A program made the position numbers and the translations under genes. A DNA stretch of 64,000 nt from Tuctoria greenei (taxonomy: Eukaryota > Streptophyta > Magnoliopsida > Poales > Poaceae), in contig JAYESD010000010.1 in NCBI GenBank assembly GCA_036927565.1, positions 113,738,866 to 113,802,865 on the forward strand, read 5' to 3'. Below are positions 1 to 9,824 of this stretch, one piece after another (the stretch's first letter is position 1; every line of letters starts with the position of its first letter). A model generated the notes under the pieces. It saw only the letters and a list, made by a program, of their open reading frames with translations. It had not been told where the DNA came from and did no database searches.

Positions 1-478
1 GGTGACAAGGATGATCAAACAGATCGAGTAAACTTCCTATCATAGGATTCCCATCAAATTGACACAAGCATGCAGTTTTGCAAACAAAACATTTATTTCA
101 AAATAGGATCAATATGCTTCAAGGACACTTGCCTTGCTCTTGGCATTAGTTCGGGTCAAAATCTTCAAACTCTTGGTGTTGTAGATCCTCCGCGGCACTC
201 TCTAGCGCAAATCCATCTAATCTGCACAATAAACATATAAGACAAGAAACACAATCAAAGAGTGCACAAACATTACTCAATATGACATGACATGCATGAT
301 TAATGCAAATGCAAGGTAGAACTTGTTAATGAGTTGCTTTTAATGATCACTAACTAGTTCTAATTGCTTTTAACAAGTTTATACAGGTTTGGAGTCGATT
401 AGTTCTAATTTTAGAATTAATTCAATAGAAATTAACCAGGAAAATCGGATTAGTCCGCTAGGGACCGGACAAGTCCGC
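1..478 (-). mobile_element. X'-family LTR, distal part (split by Y1)
   Basis: This non-coding stretch matches 23236-23710, inside the 5' LTR of X, nearly colinearly. It also matches the reverse complement of about 39600-40140 in X2, so it is LTR sequence on the minus strand. It stops at 478, where TCCGC (474-478) is the left target duplication of Y1. The LTR resumes at 12756. Near its right end it carries GGATTAGTCC and GGACAAGTCC motifs like those elsewhere in the family. The outer end of the LTR lies off the window. Confidence 0.75.
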
Positions 479-1302
479 TGTAACCACCATATTTAACAAA
501 AGGGGAAAGATATATAAAAAAATAATAATAATTAATCATGACCATACATTTGAAATGAAAAATTTCAAAATTTAGAATCATAATGAAAATTTAGACCGAG
601 TTCAAATTAGTAATAATGATGAAGAGAAGAATAAGAAGTAAAAGAACATAAAATAGAATAATAATAATAATAATAAATGACAATAATAGTAATAATCGTA
701 TTTATCATGATAATGCATTTGAAGTGAAAGATTTTAGAATTTAAAACCACAATGGAAATTTAGGTCAACTTCGAAATAATAATAATAAATAATGTAGAAG
801 AACATAAAAATATATATTGTTAATACATTTGAATTAAACCAATTTGACATATTGTATCCAAAGTGTTTAAGTGTGAAAAATGCAGATTTCAATTGATAGA
901 GAATACGATTGAAATAAAATCAAGGTACGATAAAGAAAACACTTAGCAGCCTTTGTATCTTTGTTTTCAAAATCATCAGTGTTGATAAGAAAATCAATAT
1001 AATAAATAAAAATAAGAAAAATAATAATAAAAAGAATAATAATCATATAAGATGTAAAATTGTGTGGTAATGCTAGGTTTCATAAAAATCAATTTAGGAC
1101 AAAATTTATTGTCTTTTACGCATCCTATTGTGTGAAATCTTAAAACTTCTAAAAGTATTGGAATGACATTAGAAAAAAATTGTTTTCTAAAGAAAATATA
1201 ATAATAATAATGATATAGTTTATCGATTGGTTAAAACTTAGTCAAATCTTCACCCAACATATTAGAATCTCGGGGTGAGATTCCGTTTAAGGGGGGTAGA
1301 GC
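479..1302 (+). other. Y1 internal remnant, AT-rich, no ORF
   Basis: There is no coding potential here. AAT trinucleotide runs occur near 520-535 and 655-680. Two imperfect copies of an AT-rich block roughly 180 bp apart (starting near 530 and 700, both reading like 'catttgaaRtgaaa') suggest an old local duplication. The last 15 bases, a TTAA followed by a G run and TAGAGC (1288-1302), are the polypurine tract that primes plus-strand synthesis, directly before the LTR start TGTAACACCC at 1303. Confidence 0.65.
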
Positions 1303-1834
1303 TGTAACACCCTAAATTTTAAAACAAAGGTAGACCATTGAAATTTATTATAGTGCTTAATTTTTGTGTATTTGTGCGAATATTTGAATTCAAATTCAAT
1401 AGAAAATTTTCTTGAAACTTGAAAATAAAATCAAAACAAAGGACAAGAAAAAATAATAGAAAAGAGGAAAACGCCTCATGGACCCAAAATCTCCCGCGGC
1501 CCAACTCCCTCCTCCTCTCTCTTTCTTCCTTTCCCGCCGGCCCAGCTTGCACCCGCCGGCCCAGCCCACCGCGTGCCTCCCTAGCAACCCTAGCTTCGCC
1601 CCTGCTCGCGCACCGCTGCCACTTCGCTCGTGCGCCCCACCCGATCGCGCCCCCCCTCTTTCTCTCTTACGCACAGGCCCCACAAGCTAGCTTCGCCTCC
1701 CTACTCTAGCCGCGCCCTCGCCCGAGCGCGATTTCCGCTGGGAAGCAAATACCTACATGAATCGCCCCTTTAATGCCTCGGATCACCTTCCTTCCTTGGG
1801 GATCTTATTCCCTAGTTCCTCCAACCCCGAATCC

Positions 1835-1843
1835 CTATAAAAT
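1835..1843 (+). promoter_or_regulatory. Candidate TATA box of the Y1 LTR
   Basis: CTATAAAAT lies about 530 bp into the LTR, at the end of the GC-rich block. This is the position expected for the LTR Pol II promoter. The Y2 LTR has CTATAAATA in the equivalent place (57875-57883, minus strand). No transcript evidence is available. Confidence 0.5.
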
Positions 1844-2308
1844 TCGGCTGTGTGACCTCCATTTTTCCCTTCCCCGATGCCATAGAACCCTAGCCGCCGT
1901 CGGTGAGTGTCACTATCGTTCCCGTCGCCTCGCCCATCTTTTCTTCATTTTAGCTTGCCCTTCACGTGTGCCGTGTCTTTAGGGAGCTGCTGGACATCAT
2001 CGGGTGAAGTTTTGGTGGCCGCGCCAACGAGATCGATGGTAACCGACGAGCGTCCCGCACCTTGCCGATGAGAGCCTGTCTCCAGTCATCCTCGACCTCG
2101 CACGCCCCCGTGGTGAGCTTCCCCATCTTCCCCTCTCTCGTTTGCCTCAACTCCCATCGAGTTTGGTGCATTGTGGCCAAGATTCGCCAACTCCGGTGGA
2201 GCTCCAGCGATGGCGCCGCCGCCCTGCTCGCCGCCGGCGCCGCCCACCGCCTTGACCCCTCCTCGGCCGTCGGATCTTGCTAGACGGTCGGGATTAGGCC
2301 ACCCTGAA

Positions 2309-3172
2309 TGATGAGTAGGTTTAGGCCCGATCTTTCGAAAGGTATGTCGATTGGGATGGAGAACTCGACGTTGATGATCTGCGGCACTCGAGCGGTTCGA
2401 GTACCCCTGCAATCACTACACCACGGCTCCGTTGGTTATCAACCGTGCTGCACACGCTTGACCTCGCCAAGAAGGCTAATCCCTGCAAGTGCAATCGAGA
2501 ACACGAGCAAGAACGTAGAAGACACGATCGGAAATCGCAAAATTGGGGTCTCACAAACCGTAGAACGGCGATTTTATTGATCTAAGCAAAACCCACCGAA
2601 TATGACCGGCGGCTGCAGTATTTATAGGCTAGGGTTCGACCAAAACATGATTAGACGCGTCCCTAATGGACTCTTACAGGATACAAGGCCCAAAGGCCCG
2701 ATTCGGTGGCGCAGCACCGGACAGAAATCTGGACTCGACTTGTTTCGACGATTCCCAATGACTCCGGAGGAATTTTGAGGTGGGACCAGAATCATTGGAA
2801 AGTTTATCTTCTCCTATTTCCGTGCATATGTAGAACGTCGAAAACGGAGTCCGTATGCCTCCTGGGCGTCTGTTTTAAGGTGGACTGCTCCTGGACTCTG
2901 AGTTGAACTCGAGTCCGAGTTGTAAACTGTTTCCATCTACTTGTGGACGTCCCAGGTGGTTCTCCACGCTCCCAAGGCCTCCTTCCTTCACTTGTTGATC
3001 TTTTCCATTATTCCTAATAACAATTAAATCATCACATAGCAATATATTCTCAAACTCACATGCAAAAGAAGTTAAGAACAAATTCACCTGCTGATTTAAT
3101 AACCGTGCCCGTGCTCTTGTGATTGGTCCTTGCAGTTCAATGTGCGTCTTTGCTGTTGTGATGTCCTCATCA
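2309..3172 (-). repeat. 3' LTR of the CRM-like element
   Basis: This is an 864-bp LTR, nearly identical to 8961-9824. Differences seen by eye include a T/C in the gatgatcYgcgg block, a G/A in the 'aaggcccRattcgg' block and a few more, about nine in total. The end of the pol ORF (down to 2875) lies inside it. A TATA-like CTATAAATA sits at 2619-2627 on the minus strand. Confidence 0.9.
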
Positions 3173-6100
3173 TCCTCCCCCTCTTGAATTGGAGTCGTCC
3201 TCGACTCAAGTTCATCTTCTTCTCCCATGTACGGTCGCAAATCTGAAATGTTAAATGTAGGACTAACCCCAAAATCGGGAGGCAATTCAAGCTTATATGC
3301 ATTATCATTAATCTTTTCAACAATCTTAAAAGGACCAGCAGCTCGTGGCATAAGTTTAGATTTTCTCAAGTCGGGAAATCGCTCTTTTCTCAAATGTAAC
3401 CACACCAAATCGCCCGGTTCAAGTTTTACTTCTTTTCTACCTTTACTACCTGCAATCCTATACTTCTCATTCATCATTTCAATATTTTTCTTTGTAGTTT
3501 CATGCATCTTAAGAATGAATTCAGATCGTTGTGTAGCATCCAAATTTATAGTTTCAGAAGGAGGCAAAGGTAGTAAATCAATAGGAGCACGGAGATTGAA
3601 ACCATACACTACCTGGAATGGACTTACCTTTGTCGTGGAGTGAACGGATCTGTTGTAAGCAAATTCTATATGTGGTAAACACTCCTCCCACAACTTCAAA
3701 TTTGTTTTCAAGACAGCCCGTAACATAGTGGATAAAGTACGATTAACTACCTCGGTCTGTCCATCCGTTTGTGGGTGACATGTAGTTGAAAACAACAACT
3801 TGGTTCCTAATTTATACCACAAAGTTCTCCAAAAATGACTTAAAAATTTTGCATCACGATCAGAAACAATGGTATTTGGCACACCATGTAAACGAACAAT
3901 TTCCGTCATAAATAAATCAGCAATGTGTGAGGCATTATCATTCTTATGACAAGGTATAAAGTGTGCCATTTTGGAAAAATGATCAACAACTACAAAAATA
4001 CTATCCCTCCCCCTCTTAGTCCTAGGCAATCCCAAAACAAAGTCCATAGAAATATCCTCCCAAGGTACACTAGGAACAGGAAGAGGCATATAAAGACCAT
4101 GTGGGTTAAGGCGAGACATAGCTTTGTTGCAAGTAGTGCATCGTGACACGTAGCGCTCGACATCACGCCTCATCTTTGGCCAAAAGAAGTGTGTGGACAG
4201 CACGTCTTCAGTTTTCTTCACTCCAAAATGTCCCATCAAACCTCCTCCATGTGCTTCCTGCAAAAGCAATAGACGAACGGAGCTAGCTGGAACGCATAGC
4301 TTGTTAGCACGATAGAGGAGACCCTCTCGCAGCACATATTTATTCCAAGTTCTTCCTTCTCTACAATTTTCAAAAGCATATTTGAAGTCCAAATCAGTAG
4401 GATATAATGCTTTAATTGTTTCCAAACCAAAGATTTTATGATCAAGTTGGGACAGCATGGTATAACGCCTAGATAATGCATCGGCAATGATATTTTCCTT
4501 CCCTTTCTTATGCTTAATGATGTATGGAAACGACTCTATGAACTCAATCCATTTAGCATGTCGTTTATTCAGATTGGTTTGACACTTAAGATACTTCAAT
4601 GATTCATGATCGGAATGTATGACAAACTCCTTAGACCAAAGATAATGTTGCCAAGTTTGTAATACACGGACTAAGGCATACAATTCCTTATCATAAGTGG
4701 AATAATTCAGAGAAGGACCATGAAGTTTTTCACTAAAGAAAGCAACGGGTTTACCTCCTTGTATGAGAACGCCTCCAATACCAATGCCGCTTGCATCGCA
4801 TTCTAGCTCAAAGGTCTTGTCAAAATCAGGAAGTTGTAGTAATGGTGCTTGTGTAAGCTTCGATTTGAGAGCATCAAAAGCTTGTTGCTGCTGTTCGCCC
4901 CATCGAAATGGAACTCCCTTCTTCGTTAGCTCATGTAGAGGTGCTGCAATGGTGCTGAAATCCCGCACAAAGCGCCGATAAAATCCTGCAAGACCAAGAA
5001 AACTACGAACCTGTGTGACGGTAGTTGGGGCTGGCCAGCTGGTGATTGCTTCAATTTTTGCCTCATCCATCTCAATTCCCTGCGAAGAAACGACATAGCC
5101 AAGAAACGAGACTCGATTGGTGCAAAAAACGCACTTTTCGAGGTTACCAAACAAACGTGCATCTCTCAAAACAGTAAAAACAGCACGTAAATGATCAAGA
5201 TGTTCATCATATGACTTGCTGTAAATGAGGATATCATCGAAGTAAACCACCACAAATTGTCCAATGAAAGCACGTAAAACCTCGTTCATTAATCGCATAA
5301 AGGTGCTGGGTGCATTAGTTAAACCAAAAGGCATGACTAACCATTCATAAAGTCCAAACTTGGTTTTAAATGCAGTTTTCCATTCATCTCCTAGTGCCAT
5401 TCTAATTTGGTGGTAACCACTACGCAAGTCAATTTTTGTGAAGATGATAGCACCACTCAATTCATCAAGCATGTCATCTAATCGAGGAATAGGATAACGA
5501 TATCGAATGGTGATGTTATTAATCGCTCGACAATCAACACACATGCGCCAACTACCATCTTTCTTAGGAACCAAAAGAACAGGAACAGAACAAGGGCTAA
5601 GGCTTTCACGAATGTACCCGCGGTCCAAAAGATCTTGGACTTGTCGCTGAATTTCCTTAGTTTCTTGTGGATTCGCCCTGTATGCTGCACGATTTGGCAA
5701 ACTTGCTCCTGGAATCAAATCGATCTTGTGTTCAATGCCTCTCATCGGTGGTAAACCAGGGGGTATCTCGGAGGGAAACACATCCTCAAACTCCTGCAAA
5801 AGGTTAGCAACAGCAGGGGGCAATGCAATAGACAATTCATGAAGTGAAAACATGGCTTCTTTGCAAACTAAAGCATAGCACATCCCCTTAGCATCGAATA
5901 AATCAGCAAGTTCAGATTTAGTTGCGAGCAATGATGGTGATTTTAACTTAATAACTTGCTGTTTTTCAGATTCTAATTTAGTTGCTTTGCCCTCACGAAT
6001 TTTACTCTTCTCAAAAAGCACAATTTCAGCAGGAGTCATGGGGAGCAAAGTGATTTTCTTTCCCTTATGCATGAGAGTATATTTATTGGTTCTACCATGA

Positions 6101-6981
6101 TGAATAGCATCTGTATCAAATTCCCAAGGACGACCCAATAAAAGAGAACAAGCATCCATAGGAACAACATCAAAATCAGCAAAATCATGGTATGAACCAA
6201 TTGAAAAATGGATTCTCGCTGTTTGTGTTACCCGAACCTTACCGCTGTTGTTGAACCATTGAATGTGGTACGGATGAGGGTGTGCTCTTGTTGTCAAACC
6301 GAGTTTCTTGACGACGTCCGTGTTTACCAAGTTATTACAGCTACCTCCATCAATTATAGTGTGTACACAGCAGTCCTTGATGACGAGAAACATGTGGAAG
6401 AGGTTGTGTCGTTGTAGCTTGTCGTCGGTCTCCACTTTGGAGCTCAAGGCACGCTGCACAATGATGCTCCTATAGTTCTCCGTCGCCGCTGTACCAAGTA
6501 CCTCTTCTTCGGTGTGTTCGTCATTTGGATCTGTAAAGTCAGTAGCAAGAGAATATTCATCTTCAACATCCGAAGTACTATCATACCCGCCATCGTCGCG
6601 TGCTATGTATGCTCGTTTGCTCGGGCAATCTCTCATCATATGACCAAGTCCCTGGCAGCGGTGACACTTAATATCAGAAGTACGACCCGTAGAAGGAGTG
6701 GACGATGAAGTCTTGAATGATGTCGCCTTGCTGCCTTCCGACACGCGAGAAGGTGGAGCAGCAGGTATAGTTCGTTGGCCGCCATTGGGTGGTGTAGTCG
6801 CTGCACGGGGGGCCGAAGATGGTGCTGTTTTGGATGGTGTAGTTGCTGCACGCGGCGTGAAGTTGCTCCTCATGCGTTGTTGCTGTTGTTGTCGGCCCTG
6901 CAATTCTTTTTTTGCCAACATAGCAAGCTGAAACAATCTGTTAACAATATTCTTTGTAATCAACAATGTCCTGAATTTCAC
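2875..6981 (-). CDS. pol: Pol polyprotein (PR-RT-RNase H-INT), CRM-like
   Basis: The open frame is 1368 aa. Domains in order: the end of gag with a CCHC zinc knuckle (C106, C109, H114, C119); aspartic protease with a DGG core at 211-213; reverse transcriptase about 430-640 with YFDD at 580-583; RNase H with D729, E766 and D791; integrase zinc domain (H911, H918, C948, C951); integrase core D980, D1041, E1077; then a GPF region near 1216. All catalytic residues I can check are present. The last ~98 codons lie inside the 3' LTR and contain GPITRARA, which resembles the CR motif of centromeric retrotransposons. The product would copy and integrate the element. The first ~12 codons are out-of-frame gag sequence: the reading frame joins gag about 6945, so translation from here is doubtful without a frameshift. 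Confidence 0.88.
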   Translation of the reverse strand: MKFRTLLITKNIVNRLFQLAMLAKKELQGRQQQQQRMRSNFTPRAATTPSKTAPSSAPRAATTPPNGGQRTIPAAPPSRVSEGSKATSFKTSSSTPSTGRTSDIKCHRCQGLGHMMRDCPSKRAYIARDDGGYDSTSDVEDEYSLATDFTDPNDEHTEEEVLGTAATENYRSIIVQRALSSKVETDDKLQRHNLFHMFLVIKDCCVHTIIDGGSCNNLVNTDVVKKLGLTTRAHPHPYHIQWFNNSGKVRVTQTARIHFSIGSYHDFADFDVVPMDACSLLLGRPWEFDTDAIHHGRTNKYTLMHKGKKITLLPMTPAEIVLFEKSKIREGKATKLESEKQQVIKLKSPSLLATKSELADLFDAKGMCYALVCKEAMFSLHELSIALPPAVANLLQEFEDVFPSEIPPGLPPMRGIEHKIDLIPGASLPNRAAYRANPQETKEIQRQVQDLLDRGYIRESLSPCSVPVLLVPKKDGSWRMCVDCRAINNITIRYRYPIPRLDDMLDELSGAIIFTKIDLRSGYHQIRMALGDEWKTAFKTKFGLYEWLVMPFGLTNAPSTFMRLMNEVLRAFIGQFVVVYFDDILIYSKSYDEHLDHLRAVFTVLRDARLFGNLEKCVFCTNRVSFLGYVVSSQGIEMDEAKIEAITSWPAPTTVTQVRSFLGLAGFYRRFVRDFSTIAAPLHELTKKGVPFRWGEQQQQAFDALKSKLTQAPLLQLPDFDKTFELECDASGIGIGGVLIQGGKPVAFFSEKLHGPSLNYSTYDKELYALVRVLQTWQHYLWSKEFVIHSDHESLKYLKCQTNLNKRHAKWIEFIESFPYIIKHKKGKENIIADALSRRYTMLSQLDHKIFGLETIKALYPTDLDFKYAFENCREGRTWNKYVLREGLLYRANKLCVPASSVRLLLLQEAHGGGLMGHFGVKKTEDVLSTHFFWPKMRRDVERYVSRCTTCNKAMSRLNPHGLYMPLPVPSVPWEDISMDFVLGLPRTKRGRDSIFVVVDHFSKMAHFIPCHKNDNASHIADLFMTEIVRLHGVPNTIVSDRDAKFLSHFWRTLWYKLGTKLLFSTTCHPQTDGQTEVVNRTLSTMLRAVLKTNLKLWEECLPHIEFAYNRSVHSTTKVSPFQVVYGFNLRAPIDLLPLPPSETINLDATQRSEFILKMHETTKKNIEMMNEKYRIAGSKGRKEVKLEPGDLVWLHLRKERFPDLRKSKLMPRAAGPFKIVEKINDNAYKLELPPDFGVSPTFNISDLRPYMGEEDELESRTTPIQEGEDDEDITTAKTHIELQGPITRARARLLNQQVNLFLTSFACEFENILLCDDLIVIRNNGKDQQVKEGGLGSVENHLGRPQVDGNSLQLGLEFNSESRSSPP
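3173..3184 (-). promoter_or_regulatory. Polypurine tract of the CRM-like element
   Basis: On the minus strand this reads AGAGGGGGAGGA and abuts the 3' LTR start TGATGAGG exactly. Position and composition match a plus-strand primer. It also lies inside the pol frame, coding for acidic residues before the CR-like tail. Confidence 0.8.
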
Positions 6982-7681
6982 GCCTCAACCCCCCATAAAA
7001 ACGAGCTATTTTATCATCCATGTCCTCTACTACCCCACAACGCAGCATACCCTTTTGTAACTCTTGATAATACTCCTCTACGGACATGTTACCTTGGTCT
7101 AAACGCTGCAATTTTTTGCGAAGGTCCCGCTGAAAAGATGGAGGAACAAATCGAACACGCATAGCTTCCTTTAATTTATCCCATGTTGGAGGATCAGTTC
7201 TAGTTTTAACAAGTTCATTCCACCATATGATAGCAAAGTCCTTAAACTCACTAGTGGCTTGACGAACTCTATGTTGTTCAGGAACAAGATGGGAATTAAA
7301 TTTTTGCTCTACTGTCATCTCCCAATCAAGATAAGCCTCAGCATCATAAGCACCAGAAAAAGAGGGTATAGTAAATTTCACTTTAGCAAAAGGATCATCA
7401 GGAGGGCGGTTATAATTGTTATGATTATTACCTCCTATACCTCGACGATAAAGTGGCAGTCTTGGCTGATTACTGTGATCTTCCAGTTCATCATAAGCAT
7501 TGTCTTCTTGTCTTCCAGCGAGAGGCAACCGAGCCTCAAAAGTATTCATCCGAAGAGCAAGGTCATCCAGTTTGCGAGTCAAGTTCGCCAATGACTCCTC
7601 CGTTGATGCGTTGAATTTGGCGAACATATCACGTAACTCAACATGTTGAACACATTCGTCATTATTTTCTTCTCCTGCCAT
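6941..7681 (-). CDS. gag: Gag (capsid part), CRM-like; frame ends early
   Basis: I start at the ATG at 7681 (MAGEENND) rather than the upstream ATG at 7762, because the extra 27 residues are hydrophobic leader translation and the related U element has an ATG at the same place (38334). The protein is about 246 aa. It has an N-terminal region with heptad-like spacing and a capsid domain (PSFSGAYDAEAYLDWE ... WWNELV ... YYQELQKGML). It stops at TAA at 6941-6943. The next frame continues with NRLFQLAMLAKKELQGR, the usual continuation of this gag, so a small indel near 6945 separates gag from zinc knuckle and pol. In most CRM elements gag and pol share one frame, so this is probably a mutation, although a programmed shift cannot be excluded. 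Confidence 0.8.
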   Translation of the reverse strand: MAGEENNDECVQHVELRDMFAKFNASTEESLANLTRKLDDLALRMNTFEARLPLAGRQEDNAYDELEDHSNQPRLPLYRRGIGGNNHNNYNRPPDDPFAKVKFTIPSFSGAYDAEAYLDWEMTVEQKFNSHLVPEQHRVRQATSEFKDFAIIWWNELVKTRTDPPTWDKLKEAMRVRFVPPSFQRDLRKKLQRLDQGNMSVEEYYQELQKGMLRCGVVEDMDDKIARFYGGLRREIQDIVDYKEYC

Positions 7682-8948
7682 TGTTAGTAGGAAACAAAAG
7701 ACAACAAAAAAAATGTTATCCCTATCAACTACAGTGACAATGTGGAAGGTGGAAGAAAACAATCTCTCTCGCTCAAGCGTCTTACCACGCTCTTACAAGT
7801 GTTCTTACCGACACAGCAGGTGGTGTGGACGGTGAGATGAACCAATGAAGCGTGGGGTGATTGCAAAGGTACCTGTTATGCTCAAGAGAAAGGTGGAGCT
7901 TGGATGGCACAATATGGTGGCTAATAAGCAAAAAATCGTTAACAGCTAAACAAAGTTGAATAAGTATTCAATGTAGGAAACTGTTGCTGGTCAACTGAGT
8001 GCCCTAGAGCCTAGCACAACACAAGGAAGTATCAAGGCAAAAGAAAGACAGAATGATATAACCAAACAAACAGCACCAAGTGGTATAGGCCAATTGCTTT
8101 AATATGCGTGTTCTTCACTATTTTTTTTTCTTTTTGTAATATTTTTTTTGATATTTTTTCTTTACTCAGTAGCACAAATATAGGAAGCACACAAATTTGC
8201 AGCTCAATTGGATGTAATATGCGGCCTATAGAAAATCAAGAAGGTTCTTTAAAATTCGTGATGAAACTTCGGAGGCCGGATAGCCTATCTTCCGAGGGGA
8301 ATTTGGGCAATCTAATTTCGCCGAACGCGGCTACGCGGCGGAAAATCAGATGCGAAATTTCGCGTAGATGAATTTGAAAAAAAAATTCGCCCGATTTCGA
8401 GTTCGTATGCGAAAGTTATGGCCGTTTTAAGGTAGGCTGTCCGAGTTACGTTTTTTTTGGATGTTGATTCCAACTCGGTTTGAGAACAGAACTCGCAAAC
8501 GGATACGAAAACGATCGGGAATTTGCACAGCAACTAATGGGGTGGTGTGTGATGATTCAAGGATGAATGGCACAAAGATTTGTCACCTAATCTAGGGCTG
8601 GCGATGCGGGAGTTCACGCAAGGCGGCTAGCTAGGGCAAACCGATGAACGTGGCGGATCGGTTTGTTATTTAGGGATTGTGGAATAGGTGTCGAATAGCA
8701 AGAAAACAAGGACGAAAAACGATAACTAGGATCAAAAAACACAAAGCTAAACCAGCAACAAGAATCAACCACACGAATGCAAACTCAACAATGCAAACTG
8801 AAAAACAAAACTGCAGGCACTATAGTCTGGGAAGCGGTAAAAACGATCTAATATTTTTTTTGTGGCTTTTTTGTGGACTCTAGGTACGAAACAAAATCGA
8901 TCTAATGGAAGGAAGGAAAACAAAGATACCTCACGGGCAACCTGGAAA
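7682..8948 (-). other. 5' leader of the CRM-like element, non-coding
   Basis: This is the region between the primer site and gag. It contains T-rich runs (8117-8165 on the plus strand) and no ORF with recognisable domains. The part next to gag (7690-7890) is clearly related to 38345-38549 of U, including the 'gtcttaccac' and 'gtgttcttaccgacac' blocks, showing that U derives from the same lineage. It is likely untranslated RNA with packaging and dimerisation signals (inference). Confidence 0.6.
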
Positions 8949-8958
8949 TCTGATACCA
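8949..8958 (-). promoter_or_regulatory. Primer binding site (initiator tRNA-Met type)
   Basis: On the minus strand TGGTATCAGA follows the 5' LTR end (CTCATCA, low end 8961) after two bases. It matches the first 10 bases of the common plant tRNA-iMet complement TGGTATCAGAGCC, then diverges. Confidence 0.8.
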
Positions 8959-8960
8959 AT

Positions 8961-9824
8961 TGATGAGTAGGTTTAGGCCCGATCTTTCGAAAGGTATGTC
9001 GATTGGGATGGAGAACTCGACGTTGATGATCCGCGGCACTCGAGCGGTTCGAGTACCCCTGCAATCACTACACCACGGCTCCGTTGGTTATCAACCGTGC
9101 TGCACACGCTTGACCTCGCCAAGAAGGCTAATCCCTGCAAGTGCAATCGAGAACACGAGCAAGAACGTAGAAGACACGATCGGAAATCGCAAAATTGGGG
9201 TCTCACAAACCGTAGAACGGCGATTTTATTGATCTAAGCAAAACCCACCGAATATGACCGGCGGCTGCAGTATTTATAGGCTAGGGTTCGACCAAAACAT
9301 GATTAGACGCGTCCCTAATGGACTCTTACAGGATACAAGGCCCAAAGGCCCAATTCGGTGGCGCAGCACCGGACAGAAATCTGGACTCGACTTGTTTCGA
9401 CGATTCCCAATGACTGCGGAGGAATTTTGAGGTGGGACCAGAACCATTGGAAAGTTTATCTTCTCCTCTTTCCGTGCATATGTAGAACGTCGAAAACGGA
9501 GTCCGTATGCCTCCTGGGCATCTGTTTTAAGGTGGACTGCTCCTGGACTCTGAGTTGAACTCGAGTCCGAGTTGTAAACTGTTTCCATCTACTTGTGGAC
9601 GTCCCAGGTGGTTCTCCACGCTCCCAAGGCCTCCTTCCTTCACTTGTTGATCTTTTCCATTATTCCTAATAACAATTAAATCATCACATAGCAATCTATT
9701 CTCAAACTCACATGCAAAAGAAGTTAAGAACAAATTCACCTGCTGATTTAATAACCGTGCCCGTACTCTTGTGATTGGTCCTTGCAGTTCAATGCGCGTC
9801 TTTGCTGTTGTGATGTCCTCATCA
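8961..9824 (-). repeat. 5' LTR of the CRM-like element
   Basis: This 864-bp LTR has its high end at 9824 (TGATGAGG on the minus strand), directly followed by the CTGAA duplication. A short ORF here (9527-9907, minus) repeats the C-terminal tail of pol because that tail is LTR-encoded; it is not a separate gene. Confidence 0.9.
9271..9279 (-). promoter_or_regulatory. Candidate TATA box of the CRM-like 5' LTR
   Basis: CTATAAATA on the minus strand lies in the 5' LTR about 550 bp from its start, with the same sequence in the 3' LTR (2619-2627). A transcript starting just below 9250 would cover the primer site, gag and pol. This is a positional prediction only. Confidence 0.55.

Larger units (their letters stand above)
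2309..9824 (-). mobile_element. CRM-like Ty3/gypsy element, complete, recent
   Basis: This is the best-preserved element of the window (7516 bp). Both LTRs are 864 bp, and the element is flanked by identical duplications CTGAA (2304-2308 and 9825-9829). LTR ends are TGATGAG...CTCATCA. The order on the minus strand is 5' LTR (8961-9824), primer site, a leader of about 1.3 kb, gag, pol, polypurine tract (3173-3184), 3' LTR (2309-3172). By eye the LTRs differ at about 9 positions (around 1%), implying insertion well under a million years ago at usual grass rates (inference). The CRM-like assignment rests on the pol C-terminus running into the 3' LTR with a GPITRARA segment like the CR motif of centromeric retrotransposons, on the TGATGAG LTR start, and on the absence of a classical chromodomain. 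Confidence 0.88.

Noticed and set aside
1396..2283. GC-rich ORFs possibly from a host gene
   Set aside because: They overlap each other on both strands inside the U3 of the Y1 LTR; the Y2 LTR has the same kind of block without a shared protein.
8108..8371. Phe-rich plus-strand ORF
   Set aside because: It is a translation of a T-rich run in the leader of the CRM-like element, antisense to the element.
2309..9824. Endogenous pararetrovirus or retrovirus
   Set aside because: There are proper LTRs, a tRNA-iMet primer site, integrase and 5-bp duplications, and no envelope or movement protein.
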